Below the pieces are notes generated by a model. That model did not search any database and was not told where the DNA came from. It was given only the letters and a program-made list of their open reading frames with translations. Below, piece after piece: positions 42,950 to 55,181 of a stretch of 64,000 nucleotides of DNA (positions within the stretch are counted from its first letter, which is position 1; every line of letters begins with the position of its first letter). This DNA comes from Tipula vernalis (taxonomy: Eukaryota > Arthropoda > Insecta > Diptera > Tipulidae). Location: positions 134,519,241 through 134,583,240 of the forward strand of contig OY282559.1 of NCBI GenBank assembly GCA_958295665.1, read 5' to 3'. The translations under genes and the position numbers were made by a program.

Positions 42950-45900
42950 AAAATGCAGAAACTTTGGATGATTAAAGAAGTTGGCTCTCCGAATGAATTG
43001 TCGTTGGAAGAAAAATTATGCGAGCAACATTACGTTAAAAACATTCGAAGAGGTGAAAATGGTAGATATGTTGTGATTTTAATCAGTAAATAATGTCGTT
43101 GAAACCTTAGGTGATGAATCAGCTAATGCGTTGCGATAATTCTATACATTAGAAACACGTTTAAAGGGAAACGGTACAGTTCGACCTCAATACGTTCAAT
43201 TTATGAATGAGTACAGAGGCTTGAATCATATGGTGGAAATTTCATATTCCGAAACATCCACATTGGCAAAGGGCGATTCTCATTTCATGCCGCATTATTC
43301 AGTTTTCCGAGAGAGCAATAGTATGACAAAACTTCGTGTCGTTTTTAATTCTTCGTCGAAAAGTTCGACCGAAATCTCGTTAAATAACTGCCTTATGGTC
43401 GGTCCTACAGTTCAGCAAGATCTTGGTTCATTCATGTCACGATTTCGTCTTTTTGGTATAACTGGCGATGTAATAGAGATGACGGATGAGAAGTTTGTTC
43501 TAAACTGTCCTAAACCAACAACAACAAATGTGAATGAGAGAATGTATCTGTTTAGGTAAAAAAACAATGACATTTAGGCGAAAATTATATATTTAAACAC
43601 AAACATTTTATTTATTTCAAATATTGTACATTAATATATATTTTCTAACTGAACTAGATCCATTCTATCTAAAACACATCACATTTATGGGAAATTTGGG
43701 AAAAACTGGGTAAGAATCCCATTTTTACTTGCTTAGTATGTTAAAATCAAAAATCAAAATTTTCATGAATTTTCTTTAGATATTTCTAAGAGGTTACTAC
43801 GGCTGAAATGGACATTTTCAAATTGAACTAGAACCACTCTATCCAAAACATATCACATTTCCAGTGTTGGGGAAAAGAACGTTAGGGTTCCACTTTTACT
43901 TGCTTAGTACGTTAAAATCAAAAATCAAAATTTTCATGAATTTTCTTTAGATATTTCTAATAGGTTCTCTAAGAGGATTTCTATGTTTTGGATAGAGTGG
44001 TTCTAGTTCAATGTGCAAATGTCCATTTTAGCCGTAGTACCTTCTTAGAAATATCGAAACAAAATTCATGAAAATTTTGATTTTTGACTTTACATTTATT
44101 TATAATTATTATTAAGCTTACCTAATAATTACAGCAATCTCAAAAAACATATCCGCCGAAATGTTTTCTTGTTTTTCCTTACAAAACTTCATTATGTTCA
44201 CTCATACTAACAAATAGTTTTGGGATCTAGGACAAACTTCTTAGTATTATATAGTCATATGAAGTTTTTCTTAAACTTGTCCTAAAATGTTGTTGTTGTT
44301 TTTAGGACAAATTTAGGACAAACTCCTCGCGAATATAGAGATGTATAATCAAATGTTGTCCAATAAAGATCAGCAAAATTTACAACGGATCTGGTGGCGT
44401 GAAAACCAACTGTAACATACGGAACAGCGAAAACAGACGCAGAAAGTTTTGGGGCAGTTTCCCGCGTTCTAAAGAATGACTTTTATGTCGATGACGTTTT
44501 AATAGGATCCGATTCTGTTCAATCCTCTGCCAGGGGGATTTGAACTTCGCAAAATCACGTCGAATGATCAGTCTCTTCGATCAGAAGATCGTTCGGAACA
44601 AGACCTGTTTTACTTTTCGTTGAAAAAATATTCCACAACTGGGTCAGTATATAACGGTCTATGTCTTATCGGAGATCGTTCAATTATTTGATCCGTTAGG
44701 AATCTATGGTCCAATCGTTTTTTTCGCCAAACACTTCATGCAGGCTTTATAGTCACTCAAACTAGATTGGGATGACGATCTGCCTTCGGATTTACGTGAT
44801 TATTGGATAGACTTCAAAAGACAACTATTTTGTCTATTGATAGACAATTCTGTTCATACACAGACAATTCCGCGGCTTCAGCTATGTCTTCGCTATTGCT
44901 AGCGCAGCTTGTTCACAAGATCTTGTCGATCATGGAAATTAGTTTTTCATCAATTCATCTTCGGACAGATTCCGAAATGACACTGTATCGAATCAAATCG
45001 GTACCATCCCTATTTGTAGCTTTCGTGGCAAATCGCATTTCCATAATTCAGGATTTATCGAGTCCCGAAAATTGGCATATGTCCCATCGGATCAAAACCC
45101 TTCGGATATGATTTCTCGTGGTTTACTACCCGACGATTTTGCCAAATTTTCTTTGCCTCCTGTTGAAATGGATTTGGCTCTGAAGAGGCTCGCATAAAGC
45201 TTATTCAGCCAACTGAATTCACAGCAGAAATTGAAATTCTTCGAAAGAGCAAGGTACTATTGAAACAAAGCAAATTGTTGCATTTTAACCTATTTTGGGA
45301 TCAAGGTCACACTCTGTGCGCTGGAGGCAGATTAAAAAAATCAAATATTCTGGACTCTTCTGGATAATTGGCGGACGAAATTTATGCAAAGGTATCATTA
45401 AACAGTGTGTTCGATGTGTCCGTACTCGTCCTCAAACATTGTCTCAAATTATGGGACGACTACCGAAAGAACGGGTGACTCCGTCTCGTCCGTTTGAAAA
45501 TATTATTGTCAACCATTGTGGTTCATTTAAAAGAAAAAAGAAAAAAACTACATTTTAATTTTCCATCAGAGCGGTTCATATAGAAATTGTAGGCGATTTG
45601 TCCACTGAGCCATTTTTAAAAAACGCGGTCACCACATTTTGGTGGATTATGGGAGGCTACAGTAGAAAACACCGAATTTAATTTAAAACGAGTAGTCGGA
45701 CGAAATTCATTGACTTTAGAACAACTAAATACCCTCGTCGTTGAAATCGAGAGTATCCTAATTCAAAACCATAACGACTTAACGTGCTTATCGCTCGGAC
45801 ATTTTTTAATTGGTCAACCAATTACCTCGCTAACCGATACATCTGTTCGCTATTTGAATGTTGGTCGACTGTCTCATTATCAGAAAATGCAGGTGATGTT

Positions 45901-45960
45901 TAAAAATTTTTGGGTTCGCTGTTCCAGGGAGTACTTAGGTGAATTACAGCAACTTTAGAA
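42950..45960 (+). pseudogene. BEL/Pao retrotransposon Pol fragment, interrupted
   Basis: Order and motifs are those of BEL/Pao Pol. A LQKLWMIKEVG stretch with EEKLCEQHYVKN and GRYVVIL comes first (42950-43095). RT follows with MPHYSVFRESNS, KLRVVFNSSSKSST and VGPTVQQDLGSFMSRFR (43285-43455). The frame is cut by an 853-bp insertion (43482-44334) and resumes in the RT on the other side; the catalytic box NDFYVDDVLIGSD is at 44475-44512. RNase H, an integrase zinc region (CVRCVRTRPQTLSQIMGRLP) and RAVHIEIVGDLST follow, with many stops. The C-terminus ends EYLGELQQL at 45958. No LTR is identified. Confidence 0.85.
43482..44334. mobile_element. 853-bp inverted-repeat element with 9-bp target duplication (Mutator-like?)
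   Basis: ATAGAGATG occurs directly on both sides (43473-43481 and 44335-44343). Inside, the ends carry GAGAAGTTTGTTCTAAACTG on the left and, inverted, GAGGAGTTTGTCCTAAATTT on the right, with matching CAACAACAACA blocks further in. The interior holds two direct copies of a segment with AAATCAAAATTTTCATGAAT (about 43740 and 43922) and an inverted one near 44065. There is no coding capacity. A 9-bp duplication and long inverted repeats fit non-autonomous Mutator-like elements. The BEL reading frame continues across the site if one duplicate is discounted, which supports the borders. Confidence 0.65.
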
Positions 45961-48959
45961 GTGGAATCATCATCTATTAATAAATAAACAGATACAAACA
46001 AAATAATGAACCGCTTTTGTCCGTAAACCATACAAGAAAGAATTTTGAAGAATTGGTTATTACGTTCTTAATATATAAGGAGTAACTAAGGAGAAAATAT
46101 TTATAGAAATTTGGTAACTGCTACACAAAAATTAACAAACTACATCATATTTACCACAGATTCAGGCCCCGTAGGTATAGCGGGCCACTAGTAAATATAT
46201 ACTGATTTATTCAATCCCCTAAACTTTCATTTTACATGATAGTCTCTAGATGTCGTAATTATGAGAAAACGCAATAGTAGAGATTTGCAAGGGGTTCACG
46301 AAGTGGTGTGATGTAACATAACTAATGATCAATCGAGATTTTCGAGTTTTTCAAATTAGATGAGCTTTTGAGAATATTTGAGATTTTCCAAGATACTTAA
46401 AATAATTATAGCTTAATCCAGATATTGCGAATTTCAACGGTATTGGGTTACTTGGTACTTTCTCTCTTACTTTCGTTATTCGATACCTTCGAGGTTGTCA
46501 TTAAAAAATATTCGAGATTTTTGAGATTTTCGGGATTACTCATTGATGTTACAGATTATTCAACATCGTTGAAGATGTGTGGTAATTCTTCGAGATAACT
46601 GACCTGTAATTTGATCATTTCACAGTATTCTTGGTTTTGTAGGGATGATGGGTAACAGGCCCGCGTTATTGACCTTTGGCCAATATTGAGAGAACAGAAT
46701 GAAAAATATAAATTTCTTTTCCCACGCAACTCTGGTTTTTCTACAGCATCCTGTTAACAAGATGAACTTAATGGTTCATATTTGGATGTTATATCAGAAT
46801 GTTTTGTTCGCATACTTAAAAGCTAAAATTGCAGTTTGAGTTAATTTTCAAAATAACTCTTAACTGTTCAAATTATTTTCAAACTTTTTCAAATATTTTT
46901 CAATGATTAACTATTTAACGAAATAAAATTTGTTTAGAACTTGAATCGCAATTTTTGGTTCAACGACACTCTATTGTGCGAAGAAGACTTGAATTTAAGT
47001 TATTTACAGAACCTAATGAAGTGATCAGGTTTTGAACAAACTTGTTAACTTTTTAAATTTTTTATTTTTGTATTTATTTAGGAACACAAAATTTGCATTT
47101 TTTAGCATGAATATTACAACACCTTAGTCTTATCCGGCCATTAAAATTATTATGCCAATCTCAGGCAGAGTACAAAGTATATCGTGAGGTCAATAGCATA
47201 TCCCCTTGGGATACAAAAATTGTGCAAATATTTACCTGTCACAAGATGTTAAAACGCTTAACCTTGTTCAAGGTTACAAAAAACTAAAATCGTTGAAATT
47301 ATCAAGAATTTCAAACGATGTTCAAAGCAAAATTGCAACAAAATCGAAAAACCAATATAAATTCCATGAGAATCGTACAAACATACATTATGTTGTTGCT
47401 ATAATCGTATATGGGCGAATTTGTCGCAAAAACATCATCTTCATCATCATGACTCAGTACTATTCAATTATTATTATGCAAAAACTCACGGTTGATTAAA
47501 AATAATTTTTTGTATTGTTTATAATTTATAATTTATTCGCGTATATTAAAAATATTTTATTACTAATTATGCACGATTTAAATGTTTAATTAAATTTTTT
47601 AATTTACTTCATCTCTTAAAATAAATAGTTTCGCTGTTTGTGCATAATGCGCCTACACACACGCGACTCTATCTACATACAATAAAATAAAATTGAAAGT
47701 TATTATGTTTAACCGACTTCCCACATCTTACTATATTTTATATACTGGCTGGCGCTTTATTTTATTGTTCTCGAGACTGTAAATTACGTATAAAAATTTT
47801 GTGTTTCCTGTATACGAGCGCGAGAAGACCCTTGAGCAATGAATCGATAGTTAAAGATTAAAATTTCATAAAAAAAGTTGCAAATGAAAACTTGAAACCA
47901 GTCTTCTCTATAGAAATTGGAATAATTTATTAGTTGTTTTGAGAAAAACCAGAAATTCGGTCACATGACCAAAAAATTCGCGATATACATGTTCGACGAT
48001 GTACAACTATATAGATACTAGTATATTTTAGTGGTTATGTCGTAAAGTAACCGTGCGACAATTTTTTTTTTTTTATCGATATTTTATTTTTAATTAATCG
48101 AATTTAATAGTTTTATAATTTATAAAAAACTATTTTTTATATGGTTTAATAGATTTGATTACGTGATGAACAAGTATGTATTCTATTTTATTAATTAAAA
48201 AAACGTACAAATTGTGGCATTCGAATCGAATATTGTTTAGATATTGCGATGAAGGTTTTAGCTTACACGTATCGCGGAAATATGAATGGATTTGGTTATG
48301 GATTAGGTTTTTGGTGGTCAGGTAATTGTCTATGCAAGGGAATATACGACAAAAGGACAATGTTTCGAAATTGTAAGAAGTTCGAAAGAGTACAAACTCG
48401 ACTTCACGGAGCTCAACGGTTTCGGCAATGGATTTGTAATTTGAAGTGATACAGTGGTCAACAGAATTGTAATCTTTGGCTCTTTAATTTAGAAAAAATT
48501 TGAAGGGTCATTTTCAATTGGGGTTTGCAATGTCGATGTAGTATGCATATGTATCGATATTCGAAACTGAGGGGCAAACCAAATATCGGAAATATTCAGT
48601 AATCGGCGGAAAAATATCGATTTTTCGATATTCGTTCTAATACTTTCCAGCAATTCCAAAATTTGTTTTTCCAAAAAGCAAAGCCAACACATTTTGGAAA
48701 ATAATTTCCTTCCTAGCTGAATATATGTTTCTGATTTAGATTTTGTTGGTATCATGAATTTTAAGAATTCTTGAAATTCTTCTGATTTTTGAAAAATTAA
48801 ATATTAGAAATTCAAGGCGGTAACTTAAAAATTTTAGTTTTTCTTGGGATTTAACTTTTAACATTTAAAATGATCAAAAAATTAAATTCTGAACTTTACC
48901 GAAATTATATTGCAAACCAAATTATACCCCTTTATTCAAAATTTTACCTAACAACTGAC
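45961..48959. other. Gene-poor region with weak TTCGAGATT-type repeats
   Basis: 46300-46640 contains scattered TTCGAGATTTT-like units as at 16130-16800. A segment near 47012 (CCTAATGAAGTGATCAGG) resembles the left edge of the CAACTC-array family. The open frames at 47206-47499 and 48249-48449 show no recognised domain. Confidence 0.4.
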
Positions 48960-49608
48960 CTCAACTCCAAAATCAATACTTAACTTAACCCCTTACTCAA
49001 TCTCCAGCTCAATCTATATCTCAATCTCCAATTCTACTTGCAACTCAATCACCAATTCAACTCCAAATCAGCTTTCAAACCAACCCTTAACTTAATCCGA
49101 GACCCAAAGCCTAATTCAATTCACGAATCAACCTCCAAATAATTTCCCAACTGAACGCCTCACTTAATTCTAAGGAAGGTTAACTCAACCCTAACTCAAC
49201 CTAAACTCAATCCCAGGTTGAAGAAAATCTCAACCCTCTACTGAACACCAAACTCACCGGCCACCTCAACCCCAAAATCAAATCTTTTCGAAAACTTCAT
49301 GAGTGAATGAACTCAACTTAATCTAGCCTCAATTCAACCCTCAGCTCAATTCCAAATTAATCCCTAACCGAACCTCTCACTTAAATAGAACTCAACTTAA
49401 ATTCCAACCCTACTCCACTTAATCCTCAATCCAACCCTAAGCTCAACCTTCAACCTCAAACTCAACGTTCAACTCAATTCCTAAATCGTCGTTCGAAAAT
49501 TGTATGCTTATATAAACTCAACGCAATCTAATCTCCTCGGTCCGAAAAATTACATGCGTCCATAAACTCAACTCAGGCTGAAATGAACCCGAACTAAATC
49601 CTAACTCA
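48960..49608 (+). mobile_element. CAACTC-array dispersed element, copy 4, left part
   Basis: A degenerate array of CAACTC-like units, with punctuation motifs near 49270, 49492 and 49537 (CGAAAATT/CATGCGT then AAACTCAAC). It is interrupted at CCTAACTCA (49600-49608) by a LINE. The AAGGGCTGAAACC edge is not visible. Confidence 0.6.
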
Positions 49609-52122
49609 CAAAGGGTGCACTTTTGTAAGTACAGTCAGGAAGAAGGTGCTAGATCTTACCCTGTCTGACATGGGTACCTCTGGTACAATTCTGGACTGGC
49701 ATGTGTCAAAGGAAGCATCCTTCTTGGATCACATGTATATCAGGTTTGATATTAAAACCCCTTCAAAAAACGAATCGGTAGTAAGAATACCAAAACTTTA
49801 TATTTTTATATATCCTGCATTTTTACAGCAAGGCCTACAAATACTGTTGCCTTATTTGATTAGACTCTTTAGAGCCAGCTACAGCTTACAATATGTTCCA
49901 AGAAGCTGGAGGGAGGTTCGGGTGATTTTTATCCCGAAAACGGGAAGAAGATCCGTAGAGGATGTCGGGTCTTATAGACCCATTTGCCTCACATAATTTA
50001 TTCTGAAAACCATGGAGAAGATACTGGGCCTACATATTAGATCCAATGCCCTCCTAAGGCATCCTCTAGACCCCAGCCAACATGCATATCAGACTGGGAG
50101 ATCGACAGAAACAGCGATACACGAGCTGACAACAAATATTGAAGATACACTTCGGAATAAAGAGGTTTTGTTATGCTCCTTCATCGATATTCAAGGGGCT
50201 TTTGACAATACCAAGTTCGAAATGATTCAAGAACAAGCACATGCAAGGGGAATAGACTCCTCCACCATAGGGTGGATAATCAATATGCTTAGGTACAGGA
50301 GGGTAACGGACTCCTTTGGTGATAAAACCATCACGATTGCGGCTTCCAAGGGTTGCCCCCAGGGAGGAGTTCTATCACCCCTTTTGTGGCTACTCGTGAT
50401 GGATGGACTACTTATAAGATTAAAAAACTCTCACTTATCGAATATCACTTACGCGGACGATCTAGCCTTAATGGTCAGAGGGAAATTCGAGAGTACAATG
50501 GCGGAACGTAAGCAATATGCCCTCGAGTTGGTAAGCGACTGAGGTATTGAGACGGTCCTTAGAGTAAACCGCAACAAAATTATTTGTACTTTCTTTACAA
50601 ATCGGAGGAAAACAATTCTCCCACCTCTATCTCTAAATGGGGAAATTCTCCAAATGGCGACGGAGGTTAAGCACCTGGGAGTGATACTTGATCAGAAACT
50701 GACATGGAACCCGTTTTTAAAATATATCACAAACAAGGCAAATAGGGCGCATCTCACTTGCCAAAGAATGATTGGCAAAACGTGGGGTCTGAATCCCCAA
50801 ATGGCACTTTGGTTATACTCAACCATCCTAAGACCAATAATCTCTTATGCGGCGTTTGTGAGGTAGCCTAAGACAGAGCAAAGTGGTGCCTGCTCATTAT
50901 TGAATAGAATCCAAAGGCAAGTTTGTTTGAGTGTAACGGGAGCATTGAAAACCTGCCCTACAGCTGCTCTTGAGAAGCTATTGGGGCTCTCACCACTACA
51001 CTTGCACCTTAAAAGAGTAGCTGGTTCAAGAGTCGTCAATCTAAAAATAACATCTCAAATTAAAACTATTAGACCAGGACATAATAGCATCCTGGAGAAA
51101 TTGAATCTGGACGAGGAAATAATCCAACTATCAGATGTGATGGTTAAAACTATTGACTGCCGGAGGAATTTCACGATTGAGATACCCCGTCACGCCTCCA
51201 TATGGTACACTGACGGTTCAAAATCAGGGGTGGGTACGGGTGCGGCTATAATCGGGCCGGGTCTCGAACTCTGAATTCCATTGGGTAGAACCCCCACAGC
51301 TTTCCAAGCAGAGATATTTGCGATCGAGGTATGTGTGCTTCGATGTCTCACAAAAAAAATATAGAAAAACCGAGATTTACGTAATATCGGACAGCCAGGC
51401 GGCGTTGCTTGCCTTAGGAGCATCTGTCTTCTATTCCAAAATAATCTGGAGCTGCTATCGCAACCTTCTAGAACTCAGCAGGGAGAATAAGGTAACCCTT
51501 TTGTGGTCCCCCGGCCATTCCGATATACAGAGAAACGAGGCGGCAGACCGCTGTGAGAGGCAGCCTCTCAAGAGGCAGCGGAGAGCGCTTTCCTTGGCCC
51601 CGAGCCTAGTATTGGTTACTCCAAGAGCCATCTGGCAAATGGCATAAGGAATTGGGAACAAAAACATACGAAAATATTCTGGGAGTCCTCCATTGCGATG
51701 AGACAGACCAAAAAACTATTAAGCTATGATATTAGACGTTTAGATCAGGCAATCAAGATGGATAGACAGTCTCTAAAATCCTCATCTGGTACTTAACAGG
51801 ACATGGCCCTTTTAATGGACATCTGGAGAAAATGGGAAAGTCCCCTACAGACCTTTGTAGATTCTGTAACCTGGAAAGGGAAACATCCGAACATCTACTA
51901 TTCACGTGTGATGCTATAATCCATAAAAGACTTAAATTCCTCCATGCATACACAATACAGTGGCCTAACGCCGGCCCTGTAAATATGCATGAGCTGGTGG
52001 CGTTTATCAAGGACTTGAACCTCCACTTTACGTGAAATCTTCTGGGGATGCACAATAGACCTCAATGGTCGCGGTGCACAGGGCTAGTATAGCTCGCCCC
52101 GTATAAAAAAAAAAAAAAAAAC
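49609..52122 (+). mobile_element. LOA/I-type LINE with poly(A), inserted in the CAACTC array
   Basis: A 5'-truncated LINE ends in a run of about 18 A at 52105-52121. CCTAACTCA flanks it on both sides (49600-49608 and 52123-52131), a plausible 9-bp target duplication, although the repetitive target makes a chance match possible. Array sequence continues on the other side. Confidence 0.85.
49646..52035 (+). pseudogene. LOA/I-type ORF2 (EN end, RT, RNase H, CCHC), broken
   Basis: It begins with the late endonuclease (LDHMYIRFDI), then skips most of the linker and enters the RT (LFRASYSLQYVPRSWREVRV, FIPKTGRRSVEDVGSYRPI). SQHAYQTGRSTETAIHEL, FIDIQGAFDN, GCPQGGVLSPLLWLLVMDGL and TYADDLALMV (YADD 50450-50461) follow. 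RNase H has WYTDGSKSGVGTGAAIIG (about 51203), ISDSQAALLALG and WSPGHSDIQRNEAAD. The terminal motif CRFCNLERETSEHLLFTC ends near 51910. Breaks include a stop near 49996, frameshifts near 50542, 51272, 51330 and 51645. It differs clearly from the copies at 7.8 kb and 35 kb, so a separate subfamily is likely. Confidence 0.9.
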
Positions 52123-52790
52123 CCTAACTCAGCTTTCAACTTAACTCCAAATTCAACCTCCTGCGCAATCCTCAAATCAACGCTCAACTCAATCCCTAAC
52201 TGAACACGGTTTTAAATTGAAGCAGATCGAAAAACAATATTCTTCCATAAATTTAACTCAAAACAATTCAAGATAATTTCGAACTCAAATCTCAACACAA
52301 TCAAAAATAAATTCTCCACTGAACCGCTGACTCAACCTCAACACAACTCAACCCTAGCCCAACTCCAACTCAACTAGAACTGGAACAGGGCCCTTAAATC
52401 AACCCCAAATCAACAAAGTCTGAAAAACTAATGCGTTCTTGAACTAAACTCAAGCTAATTCTAATTCAACCCTCAATTCAACCCATAAATAAATCCCGAA
52501 CTGAACTGCTCACTAAGCCCTAACCCAACTCCAACTCAATCTTCAAACCATCATATATACAAAATTGGTATACTGCCCACAAAACCTTAATCCAACCCCA
52601 ACTCAACTCCAATTCAACCCAAATAATCCAAAAAAAAATCCAAATTGGACAAGCGTTTGGTGCAGACAGACATTCGGGCATCCAGACCTCCTGACAGATA
52701 GACGGAAATTTTTTATTTGTTGCTTTTCGGACACAAAACGTCGAGTCCTAAGTGATTTTGGACTAGCACAATTTTGAACGGCTAACATCC
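52123..52790 (+). mobile_element. CAACTC-array dispersed element, copy 4, right part
   Basis: The array continues to about 52620 with punctuation near 52222 and 52412. The right part has AAATTGGACAAGC, CAGACATTCGGGCATCCAGAC and AGACGGAAATTTTTTATTTG, then TTTTCGGAC, paralleling copies 1 and 2. The GACGTAC/CCATAGAAACAG core is missing. Confidence 0.6.
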
Positions 52791-53829
52791 CATTTTTTGT
52801 AGCTCAAAATTTGAGAAAAAGTCAAATATACGCCTTAACTTTTTGATTTTTTAACGAAAGTCACTTTTTTAAAATTGCACAGTTCCATTTTGGCCTAGAT
52901 CCATAAATCTAGTAATCCGCTACTAATCGGTAGCGGCTAAACAAGCCTTGATATTACACATCATTTGACCCAACGTCATTTTGGAGCCCTTTTGAGCGAA
53001 ATTCTCTAATATGAAGTCAACATCATTTTGGGTGCCATCTTTATCTTCAAACACATAAAAATGGCCAAGAGAAGAACATCTACAGCATGGAACGGAGTAG
53101 ACCTGCCAACCCCACGTCACCCGTGAAGTATTGCAAAATTATTTCTTCACATCTCTAGGCGTAGGTGCTTGGTGAAAATGATTTATGCAAAGAATTCGGT
53201 AGAAGAAGATATAATAAAATAAATGTGGTGATTTGTACCAGCAGACAGAAAAAAGTTTCATTTTCATGTTGATTCCGAGAAATTAAGAATAATTCAAGAA
53301 TACAAGTGGAACAAAAACAATTTTTATTGTATTTTCAGATTTAGGCTCGAGGCCTAATTGAAACGCAGTCAATTAAAAACGTTCAACCGAAAGAATCCAG
53401 AAAAGAAATTCATCGTTTAAAAAAAAATGGCCGAAGTCGATTTAATAACAAAATATAATACGTATATACTCGTACAAATTCAAAAGAGAAACTGCGAAAA
53501 ACAAACAACGCTTTCCAATAAGAGATTTGCGATCTGCGACAAAATAAATCCTTTCTCAGAAATGAAGTCCATGCAATAGTATTGCCACTCATCCCAAGGG
53601 GCTTACTTCGGGCCCTCTTGAGAGGAAAATAAAGAAAAGGTTTATTCTGATGGGGGGTAGTTACACTGTTATTTTCAAAAAATGAATAACCATTTTTCGA
53701 ATATTGTCACAACTAGGAGGAAGACAACCGTTAAGGAACAAAAAGGTAACGACAACTGTTTTAAAGTTAAAAATGCGGCTTCTGAGCACATTCGACCCAC
53801 AATAAAATTCCCGATATTCCTGTGGGTCA
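52791..53829. other. No recognised gene
   Basis: A minus-strand frame at 52923-53120 (HFYVFEDKDGTQNDVDFIL) looks protein-like but I cannot assign it. It has no visible splice or element context. Confidence 0.35.
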
Positions 53830-54523
53830 GTCAGACATTGGCTCGTATCAAAAATTAAGCCTGAAGAGGAAACCCCAGAAGAATAGAAGGTGGATTTCAT
53901 CTGTAGACTTCCTAAAAAGAGATAAACAGTTAAAATGCCACAATTATCGCGCTTTATTGAATACGAGCTTCACAATTTTGAGCAACGTAACGCCAATTTA
54001 TCTTTTTACAGCGAGCGAATCTTGGCCAACAACCAATTTAACTGTGGCCTTGTACAGTTGTAGTTTATAGGATAAACACACAACACACGTGAACGGCATC
54101 ATAAGATAAGCCCACTGAACTATGGAGAACTGGTTTATGCCCAAATTAGTATATTTTTGTCTAATATCGGAAATATTTTTATTATTACATAAACATCGAG
54201 GATCAATTAGTGTGGATACTGCCACGATTAGTTTTCCTTGTACGAATTAAACTATTCAAGGCCAATGTTCAATTTCGGTTTATTGCATGAGGTAACGTTC
54301 CTGGTTGATGTTGAACTAGTCGGTCCTCAATTTACTCTTCAGCACAATAATGCTCCTATTATATAAGAAGAGTCATTTGTCGCGGCCAGTGCAGGGTTTC
54401 GATTTAAGCATGCGGAAGTTTAAGTTAAAGTGGAAGATATTCATGATCTAACTAGACCAAAAATTTGTACCAGAGTACCAAGAAAATAGAGTGAAGAGAA
54501 ACGTGCCACAACTTTAGAGAAGA

Positions 54524-55181
54524 TTGAGTATAACAAAAAACAATTTAGTAAGCCAAAAGCATCCATCCGCAACACGAAATGTCCATTCACCTAAGTCTGA
54601 GCATACTGCCTTTACGACATCGAATTCGAATTTGTGTGCTAAATGTGCATCTACCGATCACAATTTGCAGCTATGCCCACTATTTCTCGCCATAGCGCCT
54701 GTGGATCGATATCACGAGGTTAAACGATTGCATTTATGCGTTGTCTGTCTGGGAACAAAACATTCTTACCGTTTTTGCAAGGTTTTGAAATGCGATAAAT
54801 GCCAGAAGGGACATCACACAACCTCCATTGCCTTCCGGAGTGAAACACAAAGCAGCCATAGTAAATGTATTTGATGTGAATGGATCGATTATTCCTGGCC
54901 GTGCTCTGTTAGATAATGGTGCCACCACAAATTTCATATCTGATCGATTTGTGCAAACGTTAAATGTGAAGAAGCGAAAATCATACGTTACTGTAAATGG
55001 AATTGGCACAACGGCTACAACATCAAAGGCTTCGTGTTATATCACGCTGACTCCTCATTTCGATGTATCAATAAAATTCAATATTGCTGCAGTGATACTT
55101 CCAAAAATATCGGGCGCTCATCCAGCTCATCCAATATCATTATCGAACATTAACATCCCCTTTGGTCACATTTTTGGCTGA
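54524..55181 (+). pseudogene. BEL/Pao Gag zinc-knuckle and protease region
   Basis: Three cysteine motifs typical of BEL Gag occur in order: CAKCASTDHNLQLC, CVVCLGTKHSYRFC and CDKCQKGHHTTSI (54632-54830). After a one-frame shift near 54840, a retropepsin-like domain reads KAAIVNVFDVNGSI and RALLDNGATTNFIS (54900-54940). Asn replaces the usual Ser/Thr of the D-S/T-G triad, which may weaken catalysis. The segment ends at 55181, where another shift leads into Pol. The N-terminal part of Gag (53930-54520) is unreadable through stops. Confidence 0.85.

Noticed and set aside
48249..48449. 66-codon plus-strand frame as a gene
   Set aside because: Gly/Trp-rich start is intriguing but has no recognisable family, no context and no support on either side.
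52923..53120. Minus-strand 65-codon protein-like frame
   Set aside because: Looks coding but has no recognisable family, splice signals or element context; kept only as a note.
53580..53840. 5' LTR for the second BEL element
   Set aside because: A possible LTR end and primer site exist near 53833, but the upstream sequence does not visibly match the 3' LTR at 58784.
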